Source of the DNA: Alitta virens
Taxonomy: Eukaryota; Annelida; Polychaeta; Phyllodocida; Nereididae
DNA: 64,000 bases
Assembly (NCBI GenBank): GCA_932294295.1
Contig: OW028573.1
Location: 59,497,829 to 59,561,828 of the forward strand
Reading direction: 5' to 3'
Shown here: positions 47,294 through 64,000 of the stretch, piece by piece
Numbering within the stretch: position 1 is the stretch's first letter
How the letters are laid out: every line of letters starts with the position of its first letter
Made by a program: the position numbers and the translations under genes
The notes under the pieces: generated by a model
The model's database searches: none
The model's input: only the letters and a program-made list of their open reading frames with translations
Told to the model about the DNA's origin: nothing

Positions 47294-48414
47294 TCTGATG
47301 TCTTTACTGACTACTCATTATCACTGTACAAATGTCAAAGCAGTTATCATCTGTTAGGTGCTCAAGAATTTCTCAAGACTGAGTATGCTAAACTGTGATT
47401 TAATTCAGGCCTTATTGTTATATTTTATTGACTTTATGCCATATTAGTTGCAGTAATTGTGTAAAGTGCCAGTGATCAATATATGTGCTAGTATTGCCAT
47501 GAGTCTGTTGTTAGAAGAAATCGTGAGGTTTTATGCAGAAACTAGCGATTTTATTAATTTATACTTTTTTATGCAGTTTTATGGGCATAGTTGTCAAAGT
47601 TTTATGACTTACCATGATCTGAGTAGTATAACAATAATTTTTTTTTAAATGTCTGCAGATAATAGTCCAATGGCATGGTTCTTACAATCTGATCATCACA
47701 TGTATAATGTATTCGTACATTCCCACCACTCACTGAATCACATTGTACAATTGCAAGTGGTTATCACTCAAAAAATGTATGCAAGATTTTTTAATGTGAT
47801 AATGTGATACACAATTCTAGTCATACACTTTTCCCAAGGAAATTATTCTTACATATTTAATTCTCTTCCAAATATATACCAATATGGTAACCGTTTTCCT
47901 AAGAAATACTTTGTAAAGTAACTATTTACAATAAAATTATTTTGAATACTGATGAACGTTCTATGTTCACTACATACCACTTCAGTCCGCATTTTCTACG
48001 TCCGCCACAACATATGAAGTGCCTCTTTAAAATGCTCTGTCATGGCAGCATGTGAATTTCATCCAAAGGAATGGAGTTACCATTGTTCATGTTGGTAATA
48101 AGCTTGAGAACCCATAGGAATGCTTCTTCGGTATCTCTAAATGTTTTTTTACCTAGAATAATGGTTTTACTCCTTAAGAACAGTGATGCTGTACTCTGTT
48201 GGTGGTAAGAATGCATGATTCTAGGTAAAATATAGCCAGAAATACGGTCGCATAAACCTATAGGCTTCCCAACCAAGGGGATTTGGGTGGGGCCAGGAAA
48301 ATTTATGGGGAGCCTCTCTCGAATGGTTTTTTGTCATTTACTTGATTTATACTGCATCTGCTGCGTTGTCCTTTGCAGGATAGATGTACCATTAATAGGG
48401 CATCCCTTGGTTAG

Positions 48415-48590
48415 CAGTTTCGTGGCACGAAATTAAGTAACTTTCTTGGTACAAAAGTAGTTTCGTGGGGAGAAAGTTGGTACTTTTCTGGGGCGTAAAT
48501 GGGTAACTTTCGTGGCACGAAATTTGGACTCGTGCGAAAGTTGGGACTGTTGTGGTATGAAAGTTACTGTCGCCCCACGAGACCACGGAA
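48415..48590. repeat. Diverged semi-palindromic minisatellite
   Basis: Variants of a unit of about 20 bp containing AACTTTCGTGGCACGAAA recur in both orientations (TTTCGTGGCACGAAATT, TTTCGTGGGGAGAAAGTT, GGTACAAAAGTAG). Units are themselves partly palindromic. Confidence 0.6.
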
Positions 48591-49053
48591 TGAACTGTTC
48601 GGCCACCATATTTTCCATTTCTTCTAGTTGAATTATGCAAGTATTATAGAAATCCGAATTGTCTATTGGATTTGCATAAAGCATTCCATACTCTGACGTT
48701 CATTTATTCAAAACCATATTCATGTCAGCGGATATTCTGTTATTTAAAATGTTTGTCCTATTTTTTTAAGATATTTACAGTAACAATTTTTACTGAACAT
48801 TAAATGTCATCAGGATACTTAAGGTAACATGAGTATTTACCTCTTTTGTATATTACTGTTATAAATGAAATGTTTTTCAAACAAAAGCGTCTTGTTAATT
48901 GCTATTTAAACTAATTGAGGACAATTCAATGAATGAAGGAGGAGACAGACATACTGTCAGGCACCCCTAGGGCTTGATCAATCATCAGACACAGAGATGA
49001 CTACTGAACGTTTGGAGCAATCTAACATGATCAGGCGCAGATCCAGAGCATAT

Positions 49054-49072
49054 TCCCCCCCCCCCCCCCCCC
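49054..49072. repeat. Poly-C run
   Basis: An uninterrupted run of about 17-19 C in otherwise AT-rich sequence; its length could be affected by sequencing. Confidence 0.8.
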
Positions 49073-49289
49073 TGTTTGGCGCCAATTTTACTTTGTCATA
49101 ATAGTGTACATGGGGATAGAACACAAAGTCCAGAAGTATACTTGGCAACGAGAGGGTGGTTACTGTTAGTTTCATCAGCCCATTCATTACCTAATCATTT
49201 TTGTGATTGTCATTCTGTGTATTAATTAAACCCACATGTCAAAACCCAGGCGCCCCACGCGCTCATCTACTACATATTGCACTAGTGAA

Positions 49290-49510
49290 GCAATTCTGAT
49301 TGTTTGATATTTGTTGCATCATGAAGCAGCTGGCAGATAAACAACTCAAATCTCAATATTAATCCTATGGACTTTTTCTGAAAACCAGCAAATAATCTGA
49401 GATGATAGAATAGACCATTCTGATTTGAGGGAAGGGGCAACATAAGCCAGCATTTGTCTCTGCAGGTCTGATAGTTACTAGTTATCAAAGCAAACGACCA
49501 TCTGCATGTT
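49290..49510. repeat. Dispersed repeat, partner of 28434-28632
   Basis: Diverged copy in the same orientation as the LIG4 intronic repeat, with a few short indels. No coding capacity. Confidence 0.6.
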
Positions 49511-50149
49511 TTACGGACAGAGGATACAAACACCAGGTCACCTACAGGGGCATGAGAGCTCACATCATTGCCATCACTGTGGGTGCCTAACAATGGGGGA
49601 TGGTGGGGATAGGGAAGATTGGGCAGTAACAATTCTAAAATCAGGACATAACTGGCTTTCTGCCTCATGTGTACAATTAGAGTTATTCAACACAATGTCA
49701 ATGAAAGTCACCGTCAATATATGGAATTAAAGACCAATAGAGCTGTATTCACATTTCAGCCATTTGCATATATATGAACAGTCCTGAAACAGAGGTCATA
49801 TGTGCTACAATGTAATGGCCGAGGTGTGAATAGAGTCTATAACCAAGGCTTGGTGTACTATGATTTCCATCTCCAAATACTGGAGAATAAGACTGAAATC
49901 TCATAAGGGTAAAAAAATCAATTACCTCGTAAAAACTAAGGCTGCGCAGCAGCAAACCCTCAGCGAATGGCCACATAGTACACAAGCCCCATCAACATAG
50001 TTCAAAACCTCTTTAACAACTTTTTAACATTTTTGTAGTTCAGCAACTGGACATTATACTATCTTTCGTATGTTATGTTTGTCCATCCTATCACAACTGA
50101 CAATGTTAAACAAATTCCAAATCAATAGGAAGCACACAGGGCAAACTCA

Positions 50150-50370
50150 GGTGGGCTTTGATAATAATATGGGGAGAACGCAGCTCTCGGACTCCATTCC
50201 AGCTTTAGGGTAGTATATTTTTTCACATTTTCACCTTATTATGCTAATTCTATATTAATGGGCATGGTCTCATCTAGCAAACTACAATGAATACAACAGA
50301 GTTAGGTAGGTCTACAGTTGCAAATCTTAGTAAGTTTACAAACGTATGACATAAAACTATGCTTTTAGTT
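50150..50370. repeat. Relic of an additional amylase 3'-flank copy
   Basis: The part at 50150-50215 (GGGGAGAACGCAGCTCTCGG) resembles 51230-51293 and 58250-58312. The part at 50265-50367 (from TGGTCTCATCTAGCAAAC to TGACATAAAACTATGC) matches 52313-52440 and 59677-59807, the sequence just beyond each amylase stop codon. It directly abuts the left edge of the duplication at 50371, so a third repeat unit was probably present and largely deleted. Confidence 0.6.
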
Positions 50371-52499
50371 ATTTGTGCAAATTATAAAAGTATATTATTT
50401 CTTATATTCCAACAGAATAATTTCACATGTTTCAATGCCTCTTAATTTACGTTGTTCACATCAAGACCTTTCATTACATATGCATCATCAATATGTTTTA
50501 TTTGTGAAAATCTGCCACTCAGACAATTTTTTATTACGGTCGTGTTTGATGCCCTATAATTTAGTGTAAATGACCCTAAACTCTATTTTAAAAAATGACA
50601 CCATATTTTCTTAAACTTTACACCTTGAAGAGTGAAAAAATGTATGGTGTCAAAAACTAACACGAAACTTTCTCAGGACTTCATTTATCTACACAAGCTC
50701 CTACACTATGATACGAAATATAAATGATGAAAACCGAGAAATTAGAATACCAGTGGATGACGCCGCCATCATGCTGAGATGCATCACCATGCTCTCCCTA
50801 TAGCAGTGGCTTAAAAGAAATGACAGAAATATTGTTCCAAATGACAAGAATGATGCCAGTCACATGATTGTACTCTGACTATGTGCCAAATTATAATATG
50901 TTTATTTCTGATCTATCTTCATCAGATTTGACAAAGATAATCTCATCAGATTGTATACATATGTGAAATTTTACTGATGGACACATTTTTCAACAGAACG
51001 GAATGTCTTATATATAAAATTTAAATGGACCCCACATCTATTACTCTTTGAAAATATATTGTAGAGTTTTTCATGATTTTAAAGTACAGGCTTGTAAAAG
51101 AGGTCTTTTTTAACAATATCAATTTTATGCAACTGGTCTTTTGAGTAGGTAATTTGGTCGTGAAGCCTATTTTAAAGTTGCAATTGTTGATGTTTCATGT
51201 ATTAGCGAAATAAAGAGGTATAAGCATATACCCTTCTTTTGGGGGAGAAGGCAGCTGTCTGACTCCATCCCAGCTTTGGGGTAAAATAGGTAGCAGCCTA
51301 ACTGTTAGGCATATATGTGGTGTATTATTATTTTTTTCTTATTTTGTAAAACTTCTGCTCCAGAAATACATTTTAACACAATATTTAGTATTTTTTTCAG
51401 ATTTTCAATTAGTTTGAAAAAGAATAGTATTGATGTCAAAATGCAGTTCATAAAGTAAAAGGACTATAAATTTAGATTTTATCAAATGGCACAACTAAGC
51501 CATATAGAGTATTACTGTATGAAATTTTGTTAGAGTAAGTGCATTAGTGTTTGCATTCTTCTCCCGAAACAAAAGAGTCATGCTTGACCTCCCCCCGACT
51601 GCCCATCTGACATGAATTTTCCCAAGTGATAACAATAACCCTCTTCGAAGCTTCATTCACTGAGAGTTAAAAACCAAATAGTGTACAGGTTGCCCAAATC
51701 CGTAAAGGAAAGTTTTATAAACTTCACTGGGTTGACACTTGACACTAGGGAATTTGTCTCACTCTTCCTCATGACTCACTGTTCCCTCCTCTCCCCTACA
51801 CTCTACAATTTATATTTTCGTTTCGATTGCCTGTTAGGTCTCATCCCCCCACCAAACAAATTGCAAATCTTGGCTACTGGTGCCTAATGTAATAAAGAGG
51901 ACCTAATTGCTTGATGCCATGGTGGGGCTTTGAATGCCAGATTGCTTCGTAGTAACCAAAAAATAAAAGCATATGCTTAAACTTTCCCTAGATGATAATA
52001 TCCTTAATCTATCCTAGATGGAAAAAGCATCCACAGTCATTCAGAGTATTCAACTGTTTATAAACCCTAAGTTTTAAAGTATTTTATTAGATTTGGAGAA
52101 CAGACCCCAAACTCACATGCATGAATTCTTTAATGTTGTATAATTTTATGGATTGATGCCTGACAATACTGTATATCTTCCGGTCTGTTTACTACTTAAT
52201 GCTGTACTTCTTCTTACTTGTTGAGTACCAGATGAGCTACTAAATTCTGGTATAAGGTGTATGGCAATCTTTCAAATAAATAACTATGTGAGAAATATAC
52301 TTCACCAAAATGTGGTCTCATTTAGCAAACTACAATGAATACAACAGAGTTGGTAAAAAAGACACAGTTCCACTGTAGGTCTACAGTTGTAAATCTTAGT
52401 AAGTTTACAAATGTATGACATAAAACTACGCTTTTGGTTTGTGAGATTTGTTTATTTTTTTTATATAGATAGTCCAAAACCATGATAATTACAAGTCAT
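50371..52499. repeat. 3' flank of amylase copy 1 (duplicated block)
   Basis: This non-coding block matches 57431-59864 with high identity. Main indels: copy 1 lacks about 100 bp present near 58371-58474 and about 200 bp present near 58600-58795. No gene is recognised; the 64- and 68-codon frames here are chance. A minus-strand AATAAA at 52456-52451 lies 45 nt beyond the amylase stop. Confidence 0.75.
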
Positions 52500-55001
<2,502 letters not shown>

Positions 55002-55038
55002 CCTCAGTGAGCAGTCTGCCCAGGTCGGAGACCTCCTT

Positions 55039-55047
55039 CCTTTTATA
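55039..55047 (-). promoter_or_regulatory. TATA box of amylase copy 1
   Basis: TATAAAAGG on the minus strand, 38 bp upstream of the start codon. The equivalent element in copy 2 is also upstream of its start codon. Confidence 0.65.
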
Positions 55048-57430
55048 TTCATCTCGCCATATATTGTTTTTATTTACCTGGATGTTTGATCACATTCTGA
55101 TTGCTAATGATGTGAAACAACAGATTTTTTTCGAGATAAATGATTATAACCCATTATTCAATTAATTTATCTTAACAGAAAGCTATGCTGTGCCTGGTGC
55201 TCTGTTTTTTTTTTTTTTATGATTGCAAAGATATTGGAAGTAGTTTCAAAGAGCAAGCCCAGCAAACAAACAGTGCAGTATAAGTGAAACGTCATGTACT
55301 TACATGGTTTTAAAGTGACTTGTGGGATTTTGAAGCAAAATGTGACACTAATATATATTCAAATCATTTCGGGAAATATTTCTTCAAGTACTTTCACAAA
55401 TTTCAAATACAACCGGAAAACATTGTGATACTTACATTCTAGTGAAATTTTGCCACAATATTTTCCCTGTGGAATCTGGTGGCTAAACGTTATATTGTAG
55501 TATTAAATTATTAATAGTAGCCACTATCAGCTTACCCCACATAAAAAAAACTTAAGTGGCTCAACTTGCCCCTCTCAGTGGCTCAACTTACCCCGTGCGT
55601 TGAGCCATTGCTTCATGATTTTTTTGCTACAATGTTTTCAGTATTTAATTCAGTTGTCACTCTGGTCATATGGACCCAAGATGTTGTTCTTCTGTTCCAA
55701 GCTGCAACTCCTTCATTTTAATTTTCATTTATTCATTTTAATCACCAACCGGTTTATTCTAATTAAAATTAATTAAATTTGGCCTTACCCTGAATTTGGA
55801 ATATTTTTCATTTGGGAGTTACAGATTTAATTTAATTTAATTTTTCCATTTTTGCACAATTGTTAATGAGATAAGAACAATTTTAATTGAGGTAAGATTC
55901 TTATTGCACCTATTTCTAGTGAAAATTATGGCACCTTTGATTGCAGAAGAATTTCGACAATGTTACGAAGCATAATATGTACTGTAATGCATAGTTATGA
56001 TGATACCACTATCAGTGATTTATTTGAGGAAAAGAAATACAGTAATTAGTCTTGATACTGCATGCAGGGGACTTGGTCATAACTTTGGCCTTATATATAT
56101 TATTATATAAATTACATCTCGTTCTAACGAAATAATATCTTTTTCCAACAAGAAAGTATCTTGTCCTAACGAAAAACTAAGTTGTTCTCTTTGGACGAGA
56201 TACTTTTTTGTTGGGACAAGATATTTTATTGTTTGGCTAAGATAGTTTTTCGTTGGGACAAAATAGTTTTTTGTTGGGACGAAACATTTTTTCATTGGGA
56301 CAAGATATTATATCATTGGAACAAGATGTTATCTCATTAGAACGAGATATTATCTCGTTTGGACAAGATAGTTTTTCGTTGGGACAATAGTTTTTCGTTG
56401 GGACAAGATGTTATCTCGTTTTCATCTTAGGTTGTATCACTAGTATGAAATTGACATTCTCTAACTTCCATCTGTGATCCAGGGGAGATGGGATTTTAGA
56501 GTTTGCACCAGGGCACATGATGCCCACAAATTATGATACGTCAGAATTTACCAAGTTAGAGGTAACTTCTCAGTCTCTGGGCTCACTAAAAGAGATGCTA
56601 CGTAGTCTTTGCAAATTCATTCAGAAAGCCATGAGGACAGTAAAGTGCACAAAAAGTTCCTCTGGACCAAAAAATTAAAAGAACCTTTAGATTATGCATT
56701 TGATTAACTCTGCATTTTGAAGGAAGTCTTCGATGACATTAGGATTTGCTTTCATCAGTATGTTGTGTTCCATCATGTTAGTTTGCCTTTGCCAGCATTG
56801 CTACATTGAATAATCATTATTACAACGTCAGATCAAGTGAAAGCATAGAATCCAGGAAGACTGTCAATATCTCTTTCTCCATCACCCTCAACTTAGGGTT
56901 GACAATTGACAGTGACAGTGAGTCATTTTGACAATTCTTCGTTTAGAGTGCAGAACCTGTTACCATACCCTGCTTGCCATAGCACTAATCTATCCCTTTG
57001 TATGAGAGACTGCCCAGCATATATAGTGTATGAATAAAGATGATATAATGATCAAAATACAAGATGCACCACATTGTAGTTCTGGCTAAAGCTGACAATC
57101 TGTGCCTGTTTTTAATTAAAAGCATGGGCATCATATCGTTCATTTGTAGCACGGTTTCTTACAAAGTTTTTTGTGTTATTGTATCTGAGGTTGTTGCATT
57201 GTCTCCTTTAAGCAGAATTGGCATCAAGATCAGCCTTTAACATATTTGTTTATTGCTATTATATAAGTCACCACCAGATAAAGTCTACTGTTACAATAAT
57301 GACAGGGTGAACAGCACTACCATGCAAAATATGTCCACATGGAAATAGAAAAAAAACCTAAATATTATATACCAATTGATGGTAATTAATTATCATATAA
57401 TAAAACCACCAATAATATTGCCCGAACTCA
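55048..57430. other. Intergenic between amylase copies
   Basis: No gene is recognised. It contains a poly-T tract near 55205 and the minisatellite at 56110-56425. The rest is AT-rich sequence without clear similarity to the other flank. Confidence 0.45.
56110..56425. repeat. Bidirectional minisatellite, about 22-bp units
   Basis: Variants of GACAAGATAGTTTTTCGTTGG repeat about a dozen times. The first few units (to about 56190) are in the opposite orientation (CCAACAAGAAAGTATCTTGT), so the array can fold on itself. It gives a chance 72-codon frame on the minus strand. Confidence 0.75.
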
Positions 57431-59864
57431 TTATTTGTGCAAATTATAAAAGTATATTATTTCTTATATTCCAACAGAATAATTTCACATGTTTCAATGC
57501 CTCTTAATTTACATTGTTCACATCAAGACCTTTCATTACATATGCATCATCAATATGTTTTATTTGTGAAAATCTGCCGCTCAGACAATTTTTTATTACT
57601 ATCGTGTTTGATGTCCTGTAAATGACCCTAAACTCCTTTTTAAAAAAATGACACCATATTTTCTCAAACAACACACATTGAAGAGTGAAAAAATGTATGG
57701 TGTCAAAAACTAACACGAAACTTTCTCAGGACTTTATTTATCTACAAAAGCTCCTACACTATGATACGAAATATTAATGATGAAAACCGAGAAATAAGAA
57801 TACCAGTGGACGACACCGCCATCATGCTGAGATTCATCACCATGCTCTCCCTATAGCAGTAGCTTAAAAGAAATGACAGAAATATTGTTCCAAATGACAA
57901 GAATGATGCCAGTCACATGATTGTACTCTGATTATGTGCCAAATTATAATATGTTTATTTCTGATCTATCTTCATCACATTTGACAAAGATAATCTCATC
58001 AGATTGTACACATTTTTCATCAGAACGGAATATCTTATATATGAAATTTAAATGGACCCCACATCTATTACTCTTTGAAAATATATTGTAGAGTCATTCA
58101 TGATTTTAAAGTACAGGCTTGTTGAAGAGGTCTTTTTTAACAATATCAATTTTATGCAACTGGTCTTTGGAGTAGATAATTTGGTCGTGAAGCCTATTTT
58201 AAAGTTACAATTGTTCATATATTTGCAAAATAAAGAGGTATAAGCATATACCCTGCTTTTGGGGGAGAAGGCAGCTGTCTGATTCCACCCCAGCTTTGGG
58301 GTAAAATAGGTAGCAGCCAAACTGTAAGGCATATATGTGGTGTATTATTTTTTTTTAATTATTTTGTAAAACATAGTGGAGATATATCACTGTGACTATC
58401 AAAAGGTACAATTACGTGATATGGAGTAATACTGAATGAAATGTCATTAGGGTAAGTGCATTAGTGTTAGAATTCTGCTCCAGAAATACATTTTAACATA
58501 ATATTTAGTATTTTTTTCAGATTTTCCATTAGTTTGAAAAAGAATGGTATGGATGTCAAAATGCAGTTCATAAAGTAAAAGGACTATAATTTAGATTTTA
58601 TTTGCAAAATTTCACTCATGTGAAATTAATATTGTCTTTGATAAAGATGTTTGAAAAATTGGATTCCATATTATTTATGGACATGAGAGCCCCAAAAGGC
58701 ACAACTACACTATTTTATACATTCTGGCAAAGTTTTAGGCATGAAGGTGCAGAGTTTTGCTCCAGAAATGAAAAAGCATAGCCGAGACATCTATCAAATG
58801 GCACAACTAAGCCATATAGAGTATTACTGTATGAAATTTTGTTAGATTAAGTGCATTAGTGTTTGCATTCTTCTCCCGAAACAAAAGAGTCACGCCCGAC
58901 CTCCAGCCTGACTGCCCATCTGACATGAATTTTCCCAAATGATAACAATAACCTTCTTCGAAGCTTCATTCACTGAGAGTTAAAAACCAAATAGTGTACA
59001 GGTTGCCCAAATCCGTAAAGGAAAGTTTTTATAAACTTCACTGGGTTGACACTTGACACTAGGGAATTTGTCTCACTCTTCCTCATGACTCACTATTCCC
59101 TCCTCTCCCCTACACTCTACAATTAATATTTTCATTTCAATTGCCTGTTAGGTCTCATCCCCTCACCTAACAAATTGAAATCTTGGCTACTGGGTGCCTA
59201 ATGTAATAAGGAGGATCAACCTAATTGCTTGATGCCATGGTGGGGCTTTGAATCCCAGATTGCTTCGTAGTAACCAAAAAATAAAAGCATATGCTTAAAC
59301 TTTCCCTGGATGATAATATCCTTAAACGTTCCCTAGATGATAAAAGCACCCACAGTTATTCAGAGTATTCAACTGTTTATAAACCCTAAGTTTTAAAGTA
59401 TTTTATTAGATTTGGAGAACAGACCCCAAACTCACATGCATGAATTCTTTAATGTTGTATAATTTTATGGATTGATGCCTGACAATACTGTATATCTTCC
59501 AGTCTGTTAACTACTTAATAATGTACGTCTTCTAACTTGTTGAGTACCAGATGAGCTACTACATTCTGGTATATGGTGTATGGCAATCTTTCAAATAAAT
59601 AACTATGTCAGTGCTGCAGTTGTGTTGTTGTGTATTGTCAAATGTGTAAGTGCTGAGAAATATCCTTCACCAGAATGTGGTCTCATTTAGCAAACTACAA
59701 TGAATACAACAGAGTTGGTAAAAAAGACACAGTTCCACTGTAGGTCTACAGTTGTAAATCTTAGTAAGTTTACAAACGTATGACATAAAACTACGCTTTT
59801 GGTTTGTGAGATTTGTTTATTTTTTTTATATAGATAGTCCAAAACCATGATAATTACAAGTCAT
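57431..59864. repeat. 3' flank of amylase copy 2 (duplicated block)
   Basis: Counterpart of 50371-52499. The edge at 57431 is sharp, with unrelated sequence to its left. A minus-strand AATAAA at 59821-59816 matches the position of the signal in copy 1. No gene is recognised. Confidence 0.75.
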
Positions 59865-62129
<2,265 letters not shown>

Positions 62130-62170
62130 CTTGAGTGGTTGACTGCACTGCTCTGACCTGAGTTCCCTCC

Positions 62171-62179
62171 TCTTTTATA
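62171..62179 (-). promoter_or_regulatory. TATA box of amylase copy 2
   Basis: TATAAAAGA on the minus strand, 42 bp upstream of the start codon, matching the spacing in copy 1. Confidence 0.65.
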
Positions 62180-62839
62180 CTCATTTCATCCAGAGGAGTT
62201 GATTGCCTTGACTTTGATAGTGTCATAGGTGTCAAACATACCGATGAGAACTAACAGACCTTTTTTCAGATAAGCCAATATAACCAATATAGCAATCTTG
62301 TCCAGATTTTACTTTTAACATTAATCTCAGTGGCTCATTGTGATTTACTTGACAATTATGTCAAGCTAATTAATTGCATTATGATAACATTGTTACAAAC
62401 TAAATGCTACACAAACTCGTGCTACTTTTTCACCTTGCCTTACATAAATTTTTTTGCATGGGAAAATTGTACACATAATTGTGTGACAAATGTTGTTTTG
62501 GTGCAAACGTCACAATGGTCATAATGACCCTATTTTAGAGAAATTCACTGATAGGAATTAAAAATTCATATCGTAAGCATTAATTTAGAGAATTACTTTC
62601 TTTATCAAGTTTTTTAATGTATTTCGTTTTTTTTTTTTGTTTTTTTTTTTCCTAGGCAATTCCATAGATATTCCAAAGCTTGTAATAAAAAAAAGTAACA
62701 AATTTAGATGTCAGGTTAAGACAGACTTTAGGTGATTGCTTCAACAAGCAAATTATCTTTGAAAATTATCTCCCCCTTTAAAAAATGAAAAATATTTTGT
62801 AGCTCATGTCTCGGCTCCTAATAAGCTAGAGCTCAAAAT

Positions 62840-63293
62840 ACAGTTAGTTTCATATAATATGGTCGACTCTAGACAGCTGTAGCAACCTATTCCTGGCTGT
62901 AGCTATAACTGCTAAATCCAGTCGCATGTGTCTACTCCTAGCTTATAGTCGGCTTACTGAAAAAATATAAACTTTGGCAAATGTAAGAAATGTATCCGAT
63001 ATATCATAAATATATACTTTTAGATCTGGCTTTGAGTAGCCAGCTATAGCCAGAAAGTTCCATTTAGTGGCAGGTACAGTTAGTTTCATAAAATACGGTC
63101 AACTCTAGCTGTAGCGACCTGTACCTGTCTGTGGTCTAAACATGCTAAAGCCAGTTGCTTCTGTCCACTTCTGTAGCTAATAATCGGCTTACATCCATCA
63201 CCAGATAAATATAAACCTTGGTAAATGTAAGAAATTAATCTAATATATCAAAATATGTACTTTTAGATCCAGTTTTCAGTAGCCAGCTATGAC
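62840..63293. repeat. Two-unit tandem repeat, about 236-bp period
   Basis: Units at 62840-63050 and 63076-63293 align over their length (ACAGTTAGTTTCATA at the start, GTAGCCAGCTATAG or GACAG at the end) with scattered substitutions. Non-coding. Confidence 0.65.
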
Positions 63294-63910
63294 AGCTTTT
63301 CTAGTTTCAAACACTGGAGAATAAGTTTGAAAACTCACTTGGGTGATTGGCTCCATCAACAGGAAAGCCTTCCTAATTAGCAATATAGTATAAACAGTGC
63401 TTTCTTATATGACGTTCCCAAAAAATGGAAATATCTACATTTCCCTTCTATATTATTGTTTAGCTTAGCAACAAAATTCCAGTACAATAGTATGTTTTCA
63501 AGAACTCTGTCTTTGTTTTTATGAATCCTTCAGATGTTTGCTGAAACACAAAATTGAAAATAATTTGCCGTGTAATTAACATATTTCAACCCCAACATTA
63601 TATGATGTTATTCATTTGATTCACTTCAAACTCCACAGGAACATATGTACTTGTGATTTATTTCACAAGCGCACAAATTCTTGTACTAAATAATAATATG
63701 ACTGAGACTGAAAATAAGCCCTGAGAATTCACACACGCGTCTATTGATTTAATGTGATTTTTTGTTTTATCTCGATTTGTTGATTAGAAAATAAAATTGG
63801 AAAATATTGAAAATATGATAACAGTAATCTTGTGACATTATACTTGCATAACATGCATTTTTCTCCTGTAAAAAAAAGGAATGAAAAAAGGACGTGTTTA
63901 AATATATATT

Positions 63911-64000
63911 AGGCCGCAGGAGCGGCCCCGTAGGGGCCGCCCGTAGGGGTTTTATGACTAGAGATTGGCCAAAAACAAAAATCTACTGACGTGCTATTCT
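63911..64000. repeat. GC-rich hairpin and dispersed repeat at window edge
   Basis: GCGGCCCC-GTA-GGGGCCGC at about 63922-63940 is a perfect 8-bp stem with a 3-nt loop, in otherwise AT-rich DNA. It is followed by the reverse complement of 43228-43287. The element is cut by the window end. Confidence 0.7.

Larger units (their letters stand above)
47294..50149. other. ARL13B 3' UTR and intergenic repeats
   Basis: A plus-strand AATAAA at 47930-47935 is the likely ARL13B polyadenylation signal, 640 bp after the stop. Beyond it no gene is recognised. The stretch holds a minisatellite (48415-48590), a poly-C run (about 49054-49072), the repeat partner at 49290-49510 and another dispersed repeat at 49945-49990. 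Confidence 0.5.
62180..64000. other. Right-end intergenic region
   Basis: No gene is recognised. The region holds poly-T tracts near 62625-62650, a two-unit tandem repeat (62840-63293) and a GC-rich hairpin within a dispersed repeat that runs off the window edge. Confidence 0.45.

Noticed and set aside
48040..48276. 78-codon minus-strand frame near ARL13B 3' end
   Set aside because: No recognisable similarity, and no splice or promoter support; left unannotated.
56077..56295. 72-codon minus-strand frame with repeated PTKNY/PTKKY
   Set aside because: The periodic protein is a translation of the minisatellite.

Overview
The window is nuclear DNA from an animal, most likely an AT-rich, intron-rich marine invertebrate. 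Signs are short GT-AG introns in every gene, several tRNA-derived SINE families, many small inverted-repeat elements and conserved metazoan genes including the ciliary GTPase ARL13B. I cannot name the phylum. No bacterial, plasmid or CRISPR features are present.

Four conserved single-copy genes fill about 11.3-47.3 kb. Each was rebuilt exon by exon with splice sites and codon phase agreeing throughout. They are a kinesin-13 (KIF2A type, minus, 17 exons, 740 aa), DNA ligase IV (plus, 18 exons, 908 aa), importin-13 (minus, 27 exons, 955 aa) and ARL13B (plus, 9 exons, 497 aa). KIF2A and LIG4 start head-to-head 459 bp apart. LIG4 and IPO13 converge, with 620 bp between stop codons. These are housekeeping, ciliary and DNA-repair functions with no evident shared pathway.

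The left 8 kb is mobile-element debris: a frameshifted, intron-containing copy of a large multicopy protein family (39-4055), a hAT-type transposase tail (5748-6061), two SINEs and a non-LTR retrotransposon RNase H tail on the minus strand (7573-8060).

The right part (50.1-62.2 kb) holds a direct tandem duplication of a secreted, chloride-type GH13 alpha-amylase gene, both copies intact at 492 aa on the minus strand. Exons 5-7 and the 3' flank are nearly identical between copies, while exons 1-4 and their introns differ more, suggesting recent gene conversion. Downstream of copy 1 lies a relic of a further copy's 3' flank.

The rest is non-coding: introns, MITE-like palindromes, minisatellites and dispersed repeats. 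I found no clearly new multi-gene system. The points most worth following are the ARL13B N-terminus, the KIF2A splicing features, the amylase conversion tract and shortened active-site loop, and the repeat families.
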